From Glycomyces sp. NRRL B-16210 (GTDB lineage: Bacteria; Actinomycetota; Actinomycetes; Mycobacteriales; Micromonosporaceae), in assembly GCF_000719515.1 (NCBI RefSeq), contig NZ_JOGR01000010.1, positions 434,001 through 498,000 of the forward strand: 64,000 nucleotides of DNA, in the 5' to 3' direction. The stretch's first letter is position 1. Each line of letters starts with the position of its first letter. The notes beneath the pieces are model-generated. The model did not search any database. It was not told the DNA's origin and worked only from the letters and a program-made list of their open reading frames with translations. A program made the position numbers and the translations under genes. Below are positions 1 through 7,241 of the stretch, piece after piece.

Positions 1-872
1 ACGACCGGTTCGATCGTGCCCTCGTCGAGGGCGGGCCAGACGCGTTCGAAGACCTCGGCGAGGATCTGGCGGCGCTGCTCCAGCGGGCGTGCGCGCAGGG
101 TCGTGCCGGTGATCGTGGCGCGCTTGGCGAGCAGGCCCCCGAGGTGGATCTGGGCGGCGTTGCCCTGCTGGAGGCCGATGACGGCGAGGCGCCCGTCCTG
201 GGCGAGGGCCTTGAGGTTGGGCTCGAAGTAGGCCGCGCCGATCACGTCGAGGATGGCGTCGGCGCCGCCGGCCTCCTGGACGAGCGCGGCGAAGTCCTCG
301 TTCCGGTAGTCCACGACGCGGTCGGCGCCGAGGGCTTCGAGCCGCTTTCCGGCCTCCTTGCGGGCGGTGGTCCAGACCTCGGCCTCGGCGAGCCGGTGGG
401 CGAACTGGACGGCGAAGGTGCCGATGCCGCCGGCGCCGCCGTGGACGAGCACGCGCCGCTTGCGGTCGGCCTCCTCGCGCAGGAGGTAGCCGAGGTTGGA
501 GTAGACGGTGGCGGCGGCCTCGGGCAGGCCGGCGGCGTCGACGAGGTCGGTGTTCTCGGGCTTGGGGAGCACGAGTCCGGCGTCCACGGCGACGTACTGG
601 GCGTAGCCGCCTCCGGGCAGGAGCGCGCAGACCTCGGCGTTGAGGAAGGTCGCGTTGTCGTCGCTGCCGACGTTGACGATGGTCCCGGAGACTTCGAGTC
701 CGGGCCAGGCGGGCGCTCCGGGCGGGCTCGGGTAGTGGCCGGCGACTTGGAGGAGGTCGGCGCGGTTGACGCCGGCGGCGGTGATCTCGATGAGCACTTC
801 ATCGGGACCGGGCACAGGTTCGGGCACCTGGGCGGCGGTGAGTTTGCCGTCGGCGACGGTCATGGCAAGCAT
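1..872 (-). CDS. PIG3-type NAD(P)H quinone oxidoreductase, 3' end cut by window
   Basis: A cytosolic medium-chain dehydrogenase/reductase of the quinone oxidoreductase (PIG3) type, expected to use NADPH to reduce quinones or other enones. About 290 codons are visible. They show a GroES-like N-terminal domain (NRADLL near residue 37) followed by the Rossmann turn HGGAGGIG at about 144-151. The zinc-binding GHE motif of true alcohol dehydrogenases is absent. The gene runs off the left edge, roughly 35 residues short of the usual family length. The ATG at 872 is preferred over the in-frame ATG at 863. It has no Shine-Dalgarno sequence, but a TACTAT hexamer lies 6 nt upstream, which suggests a leaderless transcript. 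The physiological substrate is unknown. Confidence 0.85.
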   Translation of the reverse strand, partial: MLAMTVADGKLTAAQVPEPVPGPDEVLIEITAAGVNRADLLQVAGHYPSPPGAPAWPGLEVSGTIVNVGSDDNATFLNAEVCALLPGGGYAQYVAVDAGLVLPKPENTDLVDAAGLPEAAATVYSNLGYLLREEADRKRRVLVHGGAGGIGTFAVQFAHRLAEAEVWTTARKEAGKRLEALGADRVVDYRNEDFAALVQEAGGADAILDVIGAAYFEPNLKALAQDGRLAVIGLQQGNAAQIHLGGLLAKRATITGTTLRARPLEQRRQILAEVFERVWPALDEGTIEPV

Positions 873-878
873 CCACGC

Positions 879-884
879 ATAGTA
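879..884 (-). promoter_or_regulatory. -10 element of a leaderless promoter
   Basis: TACTAT on the minus strand fits TANNNT and ends 6 nt before the ATG at 872, so transcription would begin at or next to the start codon. No good -35 hexamer is seen at 17 bp. Confidence 0.5.
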
Positions 885-916
885 TGACTGCCGCTGAACG
901 CCATGGCGCCATACCC

Positions 917-937
917 GTCGGTAAGTCGCATACCGAC
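917..937. promoter_or_regulatory. Inverted repeat, candidate operator
   Basis: GTCGGTA and TACCGAC form perfect 7-bp arms around a 7-bp centre, about 30 bp upstream of the -10 of the quinone reductase gene. The position suits an activator or repressor site; the binding protein is unknown. Confidence 0.4.
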
Positions 938-973
938 AATGACGGTAAGCCGAATACGTTGCGCGCCAACGGA

Positions 974-1972
974 TCAGGGGTTCTCGCTGGAGTGCCCGGG
1001 GAAGAGGTGCGCTTCGGGGTCGAGGGCGACCGCGGCGTTGTTGACGGCGGTGGCGGCCTCGCCGAAACCGGTGGCGATGAGCTTGACCTTCCCTGGATAG
1101 GCCGCGATGTCGCCCGCGGCGTAGACGCGCGGCAGGTTGGTGGCCATGGTGGTGTCGACGCTGATGCAGCGGTGGTCGAGGTCGAGGCCCCACTCCCCGA
1201 GCGGACCGAGGTCGGCGGTGAAGCCGAGAGCCGCCACGATCGCGTCCGCCGGGAGTTCCTGCGACCCTTGGTCTTTGACGTCGAGGGCGACCCCGGCCAC
1301 GCGTTCGGTGCCGTGGATGGCGGTGACCTGCGCGTTGACGATGACGGGCACGCCGAGCGCCCGCACGCGGTCCACAGTGGCCTTGTGAGCGCGGAAGCGC
1401 TCGCGGCGGTGGACGATCACGGTGCTGCGGGCGATGCCGTGCAGCGCGAGCGCCCAGTCGAAGGCGGAGTCGCCGCCGCCGACGATGACCACGTCCTGCC
1501 CCACGTGGGCGGCGAGTTCGGGGACGAAGTAGACGATGCCCGCGCCGTGGAAGTCCGCGGCGGCCGGGAGCGGCCGGGGCGCGAAGCTGCCGAGGCCGCC
1601 GGTGATGAGCACGGCCCGGGCCGCGACGCGCTCGACCTCGGACGGCCCGTCGCCGGCCGCGCCGACGAGTTCGAGCACGGGCTCGCCGTCGACGTGCGCG
1701 AGACGTTCGGCGCGGCGGCCGAGCAGGTAGGCCGGTTCGAACGGGGCCGCCTGGCGCAGCAGGTCGGCGACCAGGTCGCGGCCCTTGATCGCGGGGAACC
1801 CGGCCACGTCGTAGATCTGCTTCTCGGGGTACATGGCGGTGATCTGGCCGCCCGCTTCGGGAAGGGCGTCGATGACGGCGGTCCGCAGGCCGCGGAAACC
1901 GGCGTAGTAGGCGGCGAAGAGGCCGGCCGGCCCCGCGCCGACGATGGCGAGGTCCACTTGGAGGGCCGTCAA
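974..1972 (-). CDS. Ferredoxin-NADP reductase, thioredoxin-reductase-like (type 2)
   Basis: A 332-residue FAD/NADPH flavoprotein that should pass electrons between NADPH and ferredoxin in the cytosol. The FAD-binding motif GAGPAG is at 12-17 and the NADPH-binding motif VGGGDSA at 164-170. The ALGFTADLG segment and the C-terminal TGFGEA are typical of YumC-type FNRs. The redox-active CxxC of thioredoxin reductase is missing, which separates it from that family. The called start is TTG; a GTG 15 nt further in is an alternative, and neither has a convincing ribosome-binding site. It diverges from the membrane-protein/regulator operon and follows the quinone reductase on the opposite side. Confidence 0.85.
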   Translation of the reverse strand: MTALQVDLAIVGAGPAGLFAAYYAGFRGLRTAVIDALPEAGGQITAMYPEKQIYDVAGFPAIKGRDLVADLLRQAAPFEPAYLLGRRAERLAHVDGEPVLELVGAAGDGPSEVERVAARAVLITGGLGSFAPRPLPAAADFHGAGIVYFVPELAAHVGQDVVIVGGGDSAFDWALALHGIARSTVIVHRRERFRAHKATVDRVRALGVPVIVNAQVTAIHGTERVAGVALDVKDQGSQELPADAIVAALGFTADLGPLGEWGLDLDHRCISVDTTMATNLPRVYAAGDIAAYPGKVKLIATGFGEAATAVNNAAVALDPEAHLFPGHSSENP

Positions 1973-2091
1973 GGGCGATCACCGGATTCCTGGTCGACGC
2001 TGAGCAGAGTGCGGGTCGTCACATCGTATCGGCCGAAGGGGCCCGACGGGGAAATCGCGGATCGATCTCTGGTCGCGCGCGCCGAATGATC

Positions 2092-2111
2092 ATGTCAATG
2101 ATTCTTGACAT
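2092..2111. promoter_or_regulatory. Operator copy 1 (20-bp imperfect palindrome)
   Basis: ATGTCAA and TTGACAT are perfect 7-bp arms of a 20-bp element. The right arm contains the -35 hexamer of the promoter at 2105-2133, so a bound protein would block RNA polymerase. A second copy lies at 2138-2157. Confidence 0.6.
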
Positions 2112-2133
2112 CATGTCTGCTCTGCTTTACGCT
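2105..2133 (+). promoter_or_regulatory. Sigma-70-type promoter
   Basis: A consensus TTGACA (2105-2110), a 17-bp spacer and TACGCT (2128-2133) predict transcription from about 2140, towards the leader peptide, membrane-protein and regulator genes. The -35 overlaps operator copy 1. Confidence 0.65.
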
Positions 2134-2137
2134 CGTG

Positions 2138-2157
2138 ATGTAAAGATTTCTTGACAT
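2138..2157. promoter_or_regulatory. Operator copy 2 (20-bp imperfect palindrome)
   Basis: The same 20-bp layout as the site at 2092, with ATGTAAAGA facing TCTTGACAT. It covers the predicted transcription start and ends 2 bp before the Shine-Dalgarno sequence. The 46-bp offset between the two copies could allow cooperative binding. Confidence 0.55.
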
Positions 2158-2169
2158 TCGGAGGTTGCG

Positions 2170-2241
2170 ATGTCACTCCAACACCCCAGACCGATCGCGT
2201 CGATCGCGGCCGCTCCCGGCCGCCGAGGCGGTGCGGCATGA
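2170..2241 (+). CDS. Possible 23-residue leader peptide
   Basis: An ATG at 2170 follows a perfect GGAGG (2160-2164) with a 5-nt gap. It opens a 23-codon frame rich in Ala, Pro, Gly and Arg. The frame closes with a TGA that overlaps the ATG of the next gene (ATGA at 2238-2241). The membrane-protein ATG at 2238 has no Shine-Dalgarno sequence of its own, so ribosomes may reach it only after translating this leader. The peptide shows no known motif; its value may lie purely in coupling. The alternative is a TTG start at 2151 extending the membrane protein. Confidence 0.35.
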   Translation: MSLQHPRPIASIAAAPGRRGGAA

Positions 2242-2666
2242 CGAACGAGGAACCGCTCCTGCCCTACGGCGAGCGCTACGCGTGGGGCTACATGACCACC
2301 GCGATCGCGGTGCCGGTCGTCTACGTCATCGTCATGCTCGGGCGCCTGCGCGGCGTCCCGGCCGACCAGGTCGATTTCCAAGTGCCGCTGTTCATCGCAG
2401 TCGGCGCGTCGATCGTGCTCAACATGTTCCTGGCGCCCCCGCCGCGCAAGGGCCGCGACCGCCGCGACGAGCGGGACAAGGCGATCAGTGCGGCCGCCGA
2501 GCGGGCCGGGTTCGGCGCGCTCGGCATCGGCTTCCTGCTCCCGTTCGGACTCGTGCTCGCGGAAGTGGACTACGTCTGGATCGCGGGCGCGATCTACCTC
2601 GTCTACTGCGCCTCGGCGGTGGCCACCTCGATCGCCACCATCGTCGGCTACCGGCGGGGGTTGTGA
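2238..2666 (+). CDS. Four-helix membrane protein paired with a Cro-type regulator
   Basis: A 142-residue integral membrane protein of unknown function. Hydrophobic segments lie near residues 20-38, 50-68, 92-108 and 113-135. An Arg/Lys/Asp-rich loop after the second helix (about 70-85) probably faces the cytoplasm. The general design, a small membrane protein followed by a 70-residue Cro-like repressor, recalls the DUF2178-type proteins found next to YozG-like regulators, but the family is not certain. Its TGA overlaps the GTG of the regulator, so the two are translationally coupled. Confidence 0.7.
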   Translation: MTNEEPLLPYGERYAWGYMTTAIAVPVVYVIVMLGRLRGVPADQVDFQVPLFIAVGASIVLNMFLAPPPRKGRDRRDERDKAISAAAERAGFGALGIGFLLPFGLVLAEVDYVWIAGAIYLVYCASAVATSIATIVGYRRGL

Positions 2667-2890
2667 GCGTGGCCCGGAAGACGAAGGTCACCAACAACAT
2701 CCGCGCGCTGCGCTTCGCGAACGGGGAGATGACGCAGGCGCAGCTCGCGGACCGCATCGACGTGACCCGCCAGACCGTCATCGCGATCGAGCAGGGCCGC
2801 TACTCCCCCTCGCTGGAGATGGCCTTCCAGATCGCCCGCGTGTTCGGGGTGGCGCTGGAGGAGGTGTTCGGGTACGACGAACCGGACTGA
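2663..2890 (+). CDS. Small Cro/XRE-family transcriptional regulator (YozG-like)
   Basis: A 75-residue stand-alone helix-turn-helix protein. The HTH runs over roughly residues 12-55: MTQAQLADRIDVTRQTVIAI, then the recognition-helix continuation EQGRYSPSLEMA. It ends with the EVFGYDE tail common in this family. The start is GTG at 2663, overlapping the previous stop; a GTG two codons later is possible. It has no effector domain, so it presumably responds through its partner membrane protein. It is the obvious candidate to bind the two 20-bp palindromes upstream of the operon and to autoregulate. Confidence 0.85.
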   Translation: MSVARKTKVTNNIRALRFANGEMTQAQLADRIDVTRQTVIAIEQGRYSPSLEMAFQIARVFGVALEEVFGYDEPD

Positions 2891-2914
2891 GCGGGCTCGC
2901 CTCGGGCAAAGCGA

Positions 2915-2944
2915 AAGCCGCCATCGGGTTCCCGGTGGCGGCTT
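2915..2944. terminator. Bidirectional hairpin between convergent genes
   Basis: AAGCCGCCA pairs with TGGCGGCTT, and the stem continues inward through a T-G pair and CGGG/CCCG to a tiny loop. It separates the regulator operon from the convergent DUF397 gene. There is no long U-run. Confidence 0.7.
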
Positions 2945-2959
2945 GAATGGTCTTGGGGT

Positions 2960-3283
2960 TCAGCCTCGTGAAGCGGCCTTCAGCAGACCGAGGAAGTCGG
3001 GGGCGTCCAGACCGAAGGCCGGGGAGTCGTCGCCGAGCTTGCTGTCACGGACCTGGAATCCATCGGCGATCTCACGAGCCTCGACGCAGTTGTCGTTCGC
3101 AGCGCTCGAACTCGACTTGCGCCACGAGATGCCGCGAGCCTCGACGCAGTTGTCCGTCTGCCCGTCACCGCCGCCACTCCGGCTCGACTTGCGCCAAGCG
3201 GTGACTCGCGCCTCGACGCAGTTGTCCGTCTGCCCGCCGCCACCGCCGCTGCGACTGGACTTGCGCCAAGCGGTCTGCCTCAT
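2960..3283 (-). CDS. DUF397 protein with three tandem DUF397 motifs
   Basis: A 107-residue protein made of three consecutive copies of the DUF397 signature. WRKSSRSGG followed by DNCVEAR appears near residues 6-26, 31-50 and 54-70. Only the last copy continues into the usual VRDSK ending and is followed by a short acidic tail. DUF397 proteins (AbaA type in Streptomyces) are small partners encoded beside WhiJ-like regulators, and most carry a single motif. The ATG overlaps the TGA of the upstream regulator (ATGA), so the pair is translationally coupled. The function is probably to bind and modulate that regulator; this is inferred from the family. Confidence 0.85.
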   Translation of the reverse strand: MRQTAWRKSSRSGGGGGQTDNCVEARVTAWRKSSRSGGGDGQTDNCVEARGISWRKSSSSAANDNCVEAREIADGFQVRDSKLGDDSPAFGLDAPDFLGLLKAASRG

Positions 3284-4089
3284 GGTTTGAACTCCCTAAC
3301 AGTCCTGGCCTGCCGGAGCCCCTCCTCGAATGCTCTCTTGCATCGTTGCACCGATACGGCTTCCTCAACGAATCTCGACTCGCCAGGTGCCTCGAAGTAG
3401 ACGAGATCGGGGGTCCTGTCCTTCGATAGCGATAGTACACTGAACGACGCCGAAAGCGAAGGAACGGGACCGATCGCGAAGGGCACGTAGGCAACCTGGA
3501 TGTTGGGCCGGGAATCGACCTCGCAGAGCAACTCCAGTTGTTCGGCATCGCACCCGCTCCGGAGCACCCCTTCGTGCAGCAGGGCCCGAATGAGAACCTC
3601 CGCTTCTCGCTCCTTCATCCGGCGTTGTCGCTCCAGTCGAACTCCGGTGAGCTCGTCCAACTGCTCGGCCCGCACGAACGGGTCCCGCTTGTGCATCTGC
3701 CGCACATATCGCTCGGTCTGGAACAGGCCCGTCACGAATGTCGTCTCGTGCAAGTCGATCGCAGTGGCGATCTGCTCGAATCCCAGGTAGGGACTGAAAC
3801 CTGACCTGAGCATGGCTTCCATACTCTGCATCCAGGTGTCCCTGTCAACCAGGTCCCAGAGCCGCTGGAGCTCGAACTTCTTCTGGTCGGTAGCCTCGAA
3901 CAGGTCGCACAAAGCCCCGATGACCGGGAAGGTCAAGCGGACCCTCGTGCCGGCCATGAGCCGTTTGAAGGTTCTGGTGGAGCCGACGATCTGCACGATG
4001 CGCACGTCCGTCAGCGGCAGGCCGGAGGCCTTCCACATGCTCTCGATCTCGCGCCCGATTTGCTGCCGAAGGGTCATTGGAGTTCCCAT
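3280..4089 (-). CDS. WhiJ-like regulator with DUF5753 domain
   Basis: A 269-residue regulator of the HTH plus DUF5753 type. The N-terminal 65 residues stand where an XRE helix-turn-helix is expected but are divergent (IVQIVGSTRTFKRLM), so the DNA-binding fold is inferred from position. The rest matches DUF5753: TFVTGLFQTERYVR, VRLERQRRM, and LLHEGVLR near the middle. In Streptomyces such proteins control development together with a DUF397 partner, which is the next gene here. The ATG at 4089 is preferred; longer frames upstream would run through the inverted repeats. GC content is lower than that of its neighbours, a hint of transfer. Confidence 0.8.
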   Translation of the reverse strand: MGTPMTLRQQIGREIESMWKASGLPLTDVRIVQIVGSTRTFKRLMAGTRVRLTFPVIGALCDLFEATDQKKFELQRLWDLVDRDTWMQSMEAMLRSGFSPYLGFEQIATAIDLHETTFVTGLFQTERYVRQMHKRDPFVRAEQLDELTGVRLERQRRMKEREAEVLIRALLHEGVLRSGCDAEQLELLCEVDSRPNIQVAYVPFAIGPVPSLSASFSVLSLSKDRTPDLVYFEAPGESRFVEEAVSVQRCKRAFEEGLRQARTVREFKP

Positions 4090-4138
4090 GAGCACAGTGT
4101 CACATGACTGCTCCACTCTGCAATACCTTCGACTCGTA

Positions 4139-4164
4139 TGGCAGTTATGCACGTAGAACTGCCA
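4139..4164. promoter_or_regulatory. Inverted repeat in divergent promoter region
   Basis: TGGCAGTT and AACTGCCA are perfect 8-bp arms around a 10-bp centre. Two further related half-sites, AATTGCCA and GCGGCAGT, follow within about 25 bp. The cluster lies between the WhiJ-like gene and gmd, where an autoregulatory operator would be expected. Confidence 0.45.
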
Positions 4165-4262
4165 CTGCAATTGCCATGCGGCAGTCGGTGCGCCGCTAGA
4201 CTTGCCCCGCACCACAGTCGGACAAGAGGCGGGCAGAAGCGCACCGCAGCGAAGGAACGCAC

Positions 4263-5267
4263 ATGACGATCAATCGGGGCAGGACCGCCCTGATCACCGG
4301 CATCAGCGGGCAGGACGGCTCCTACCTGGCCGAGCTGCTGCTCACCGAAGGCTATGTGGTGCACGGGATCGTGCGGCACACCTCCTCGCTGATCGCCAAC
4401 ACCTCCCGGCTCGACACGGTCTACCAGGACCCGCACGAGACGGGTCGGCGGCTGTTCCTCCACAAAGGCGACGTCACGGACGCGGGGATGATGGTGAACC
4501 TCATCCGCGACATCCGGCCCGACGAGATCTACAACCTCGCGGCGCAGAGCCACGTGCGCGTGAGCTTCGACCTGCCCGAGTACACCGCGAACGTGACCGC
4601 GCTGGGGGCGATCCGGCTCCTGGAGGCGGTGCGCGCCAGCGGGATCGACACCCGGATTTACCAGGCTTCCACTTCGGAGATGTTCGGTACGACCGCGCCG
4701 CCGCAGGACGAGAACACCCGCTTCCACCCGCGCAGCCCCTACGGGGTCGCGAAGGTCTACGCGCACTGGGCGACGGTGAACTACCGCGAGTCCTACGGGA
4801 TGTTCGCGGTCAACGGGATCTCCTTCAACCACGAGAGCCCGCGCCGGGGCGAGACGTTCGTGACCCGCAAGATCACCCGGGCCGTGGCGCGGATCGCGGC
4901 CGGCCTGGAGCAGAAGGTGTACCTGGGCAACCTCGACGCGGTGCGCGACTGGGGCTACGCGCCCGAGTACGTGGAGGCCATGTGGCGGATGCTCCGGCAC
5001 GACGAGCCGGTGGACTACGTGATCGCCACCGGGCGGGCGGCGACGGTGCGCGACTTCGCCGAGGCCGCGTTCTCCCACGCCGGGCTCGACTGGCGCGAGC
5101 ACGTCGCGCACGACGAGCGGTACGAGCGCCCCGCCGAGGTCCCCGAGCTGGTCGGCGACCCCGCGAAGATCGAGCGGGAGATCGGCTGGAAGGCGCGGGT
5201 CCACTGGGACGAGCTGGCCCGCATCATGGTCGACGCCGACCGCAAGGCGCTGCCAGGAGGGGCGTGA
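4263..5267 (+). CDS. gmd: GDP-mannose 4,6-dehydratase
   Basis: A 334-residue extended short-chain dehydrogenase that converts GDP-D-mannose to GDP-4-keto-6-deoxy-D-mannose, the precursor of GDP-fucose and GDP-rhamnose for surface glycans. The NADP-binding GISGQDGSYLAE is at 13-24. The catalytic set is T137, S138 and E139 in STSEMFG with Y160 and K164 in YGVAK, and the NHESPRRGETFVTRKI signature is present. A GAAGGA ribosome-binding site precedes the ATG. The usual partner, a GDP-keto-deoxymannose reductase or epimerase, is not next to it, so its end product cannot be named. It diverges from the WhiJ-like regulator. Confidence 0.93.
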   Translation: MTINRGRTALITGISGQDGSYLAELLLTEGYVVHGIVRHTSSLIANTSRLDTVYQDPHETGRRLFLHKGDVTDAGMMVNLIRDIRPDEIYNLAAQSHVRVSFDLPEYTANVTALGAIRLLEAVRASGIDTRIYQASTSEMFGTTAPPQDENTRFHPRSPYGVAKVYAHWATVNYRESYGMFAVNGISFNHESPRRGETFVTRKITRAVARIAAGLEQKVYLGNLDAVRDWGYAPEYVEAMWRMLRHDEPVDYVIATGRAATVRDFAEAAFSHAGLDWREHVAHDERYERPAEVPELVGDPAKIEREIGWKARVHWDELARIMVDADRKALPGGA

Positions 5268-5320
5268 CCTCCGGTCGCGGCGCGGCCGGCGATTCGGTGG
5301 GCAAGCGCCTTCTCGCCGAG

Positions 5321-5326
5321 TAGGCT
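5321..5326 (+). promoter_or_regulatory. -10 element of a leaderless promoter
   Basis: TAGGCT ends 7 nt before the ATG of the aldo/keto reductase, the spacing expected if transcription starts on the start codon. No ribosome-binding site is present. Confidence 0.5.
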
Positions 5327-5333
5327 CGCGCGC

Positions 5334-6164
5334 ATGACCCGATTGAGCACTGCGATCACCCTTTCCGGCGGCGCCGAGATCCCACGCTACGGCTTCGGCA
5401 CCTTCAAGATCGACGACGACGGCGCGCAGGCCGCCGTCGAGACCGCGCTGGCGACCGGCTACCGGCTCGTGGACACCGCGGTCGGCTACCAGAACGAGGT
5501 CGGCGTCGGCCGCGCCATCGCCGCCTCGGGCCTCAAGCGCGAGGAGGTCTTCCTGACCAGCAAGGTCTGGGAGCACGGCTACGACGACGTCCGCCGCAAC
5601 CTCCGCGAGTCCCTGGAGCGCCTCGGCACCGACTACCTCGACCTGTACCTGCTGCACTGGCCGCGCCCGGGCGTGGACCTGTACGTCGAGTCCTGGCGGG
5701 CGCTCGTGGACGCCCGCGCCGAGGGCCTGATCCGCAGCGCCGGCGTCTCGAACTTCACCGTCGACCACCTCGCCCGCGTCGAGGCCGAGACCGGGGCCGC
5801 CCCGGAGGTCAACCAGGTCGAGCTGCACCCGTACTTCAGCCAGCCCGAGCTGCGGGCCTACCACGACGAGCACGCCATCGCGACCGAGTCCTGGGGCCCG
5901 CTCGCCCTGCGCGGGGGCGGGCTGTTCGAGGACCCGGCCGTCCAGGCCGTCGCCGAGGCGCACGGCCGCACCCCGGCGCAGGTGGTCCTGCGCTGGAACC
6001 TCCAGCGCGGCAACGTGGTCATCCCCAAGTCGGTCACGCCCGAGCGCATCAGGGAGAACTGGGAAGTCCTCGACTTCGAACTCCCCCAGAGCGACCTGGA
6101 GAAGATCGACGCCCTCGACACGGGCGTGCGCCAAGGCGGCGACCCGCTCGAAGTCGGCAACTGA
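5334..6164 (+). CDS. Aldo/keto reductase (2,5-diketogluconate reductase type)
   Basis: A 276-residue NADPH-dependent carbonyl reductase of the AKR5 kind, cytosolic, acting on aldehydes or keto sugars. The catalytic tetrad is complete: D47, Y52, K77 and H108. The cofactor-binding segment IPKSVTPERIREN is near residue 224. The start appears leaderless, so it is transcribed separately from gmd, 66 bp upstream. A role in reducing the gmd product is possible but unsupported, because AKRs do not normally do this. A very strong hairpin follows the stop. Confidence 0.88.
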   Translation: MTRLSTAITLSGGAEIPRYGFGTFKIDDDGAQAAVETALATGYRLVDTAVGYQNEVGVGRAIAASGLKREEVFLTSKVWEHGYDDVRRNLRESLERLGTDYLDLYLLHWPRPGVDLYVESWRALVDARAEGLIRSAGVSNFTVDHLARVEAETGAAPEVNQVELHPYFSQPELRAYHDEHAIATESWGPLALRGGGLFEDPAVQAVAEAHGRTPAQVVLRWNLQRGNVVIPKSVTPERIRENWEVLDFELPQSDLEKIDALDTGVRQGGDPLEVGN

Positions 6165-6167
6165 GCG

Positions 6168-6213
6168 ACGCGGGAGGGCCCGGGCGCCGATCGGCGCCCG
6201 GGCCCTCCCGCGT
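6168..6213. terminator. 46-bp perfect palindrome, bidirectional terminator
   Basis: Two 23-bp arms are exactly complementary with no spacer, so the hairpin forms with a minimal loop at GATC. It sits between two convergent genes, the aldo/keto reductase and the lipoprotein. There is no U-run, as is common for actinobacterial terminators. Confidence 0.85.
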
Positions 6214-6221
6214 GTCACGGG

Positions 6222-7235
6222 TCAGAACACGAGTTCGCGCTCGATCGACCCGGGCGTCTCGACGAACGCGTAGTCCTCGCCGCCGTCCAGGTTCTCCAGA
6301 TCGCCGACCGGGGTGAACACCAGCGTCGCGGTCGCGGCGTCCTCGGGGATCGCGAACACGACCGTGTAGCGCAGGGTCCTGGCGGAGCTCTCGAGCTCGG
6401 CGGTGTCCCACGAGAGCGGGGCGATCTGCTCGTCGCCGGAGGCGACGCTCAAGGCGGCGTCCTCGTCCAGGTGCCACACGAGATTGTCCTCATAGGTGCA
6501 CCAGTTGAACCTCACCTGGAGGAACACGGTGCCCTCGGGCGCCCAGCCCTGATCTTCGTGCCAGGCGCCGCGGTCGGCTTCGAGGAAGTCGCTGCCGCAG
6601 GTCAGGTCCCAGCCGCCGGAGCCGTTGCGGACGGTGACCTCCTCGTAGAAGAAGATCTCGACCAGGACCGGGCTGGTCGCGAGGTCGCCGTAGTAGGCGG
6701 CGACCGGGTCGACCCGCGCGCCGGTGCGCAGGTCCAGGCCCTGGGCGCGGGAGTCGTCCTCGACCCACAGGACGGCGTCCTCGTTCTCGGGGACGGTCAC
6801 GGCGAGGAACGACCCGGGCTCGGGCAGCCCGTCGAGTTCGAACTCCTCGTCGCCGAGCGCGACCCAGGCCTTGACGGGGGCCGCCTCGAACTCGGGCTCG
6901 AGGCTCGGACCCAGCGCGAACTGGTTGAGCACCAGGTCCACGCCGTCGGCGGTCGGGGGCAGATCGGCGAGGAGCGACTCTTTCGCCGCGAGCGATTCGG
7001 GAGGCTCGGTCCCTTCGAAGTGGCACAGGACCGAGATGCTGAAGTGCGGGCCGACCAGATCGGCCTGTTCGTAGAACCACAGGTCGTCGCCCGCGGCGCA
7101 CCAGGTGGCGTCGGTGGGTCCGGCCGTCAGCTCGTAGGCCGGGCTCGTCTCGGAGGAGGAGCAGCCGGTGGCGGTGAGCGCCAGCGCGACCAGTGGGACG
7201 AGCGTTCGTATTGTCGTGTTATGTGAAAGGGGCAC
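6222..7235 (-). CDS. Predicted lipoprotein, function unknown
   Basis: A 337-residue exported protein. A hydrophobic signal (residues 10-22) ends in the lipobox LTATGC with C25 as the lipidation site, followed by a Ser-rich linker. The mature part is acidic and has several cysteines (near 46, 71, 208 and 237) that may form disulfides outside the membrane. No domain is recognised. The GTG start is supported by TACAGT exactly 6 nt upstream (leaderless). It lies 53 bp behind the LuxR-type response regulator and may be its target or sensory partner, though it has its own promoter. Confidence 0.75.
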   Translation of the reverse strand: MPLSHNTTIRTLVPLVALALTATGCSSSETSPAYELTAGPTDATWCAAGDDLWFYEQADLVGPHFSISVLCHFEGTEPPESLAAKESLLADLPPTADGVDLVLNQFALGPSLEPEFEAAPVKAWVALGDEEFELDGLPEPGSFLAVTVPENEDAVLWVEDDSRAQGLDLRTGARVDPVAAYYGDLATSPVLVEIFFYEEVTVRNGSGGWDLTCGSDFLEADRGAWHEDQGWAPEGTVFLQVRFNWCTYEDNLVWHLDEDAALSVASGDEQIAPLSWDTAELESSARTLRYTVVFAIPEDAATATLVFTPVGDLENLDGGEDYAFVETPGSIERELVF

Positions 7236-7241
7236 ACGGGG

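Noticed and set aside
144..887. Long plus-strand open frame across the quinone reductase gene
   Set aside because: It is antisense to a gene with clear family motifs and has the Gly/Ala/Val/Glu-rich composition of GC-rich mirror frames; no motif of its own.
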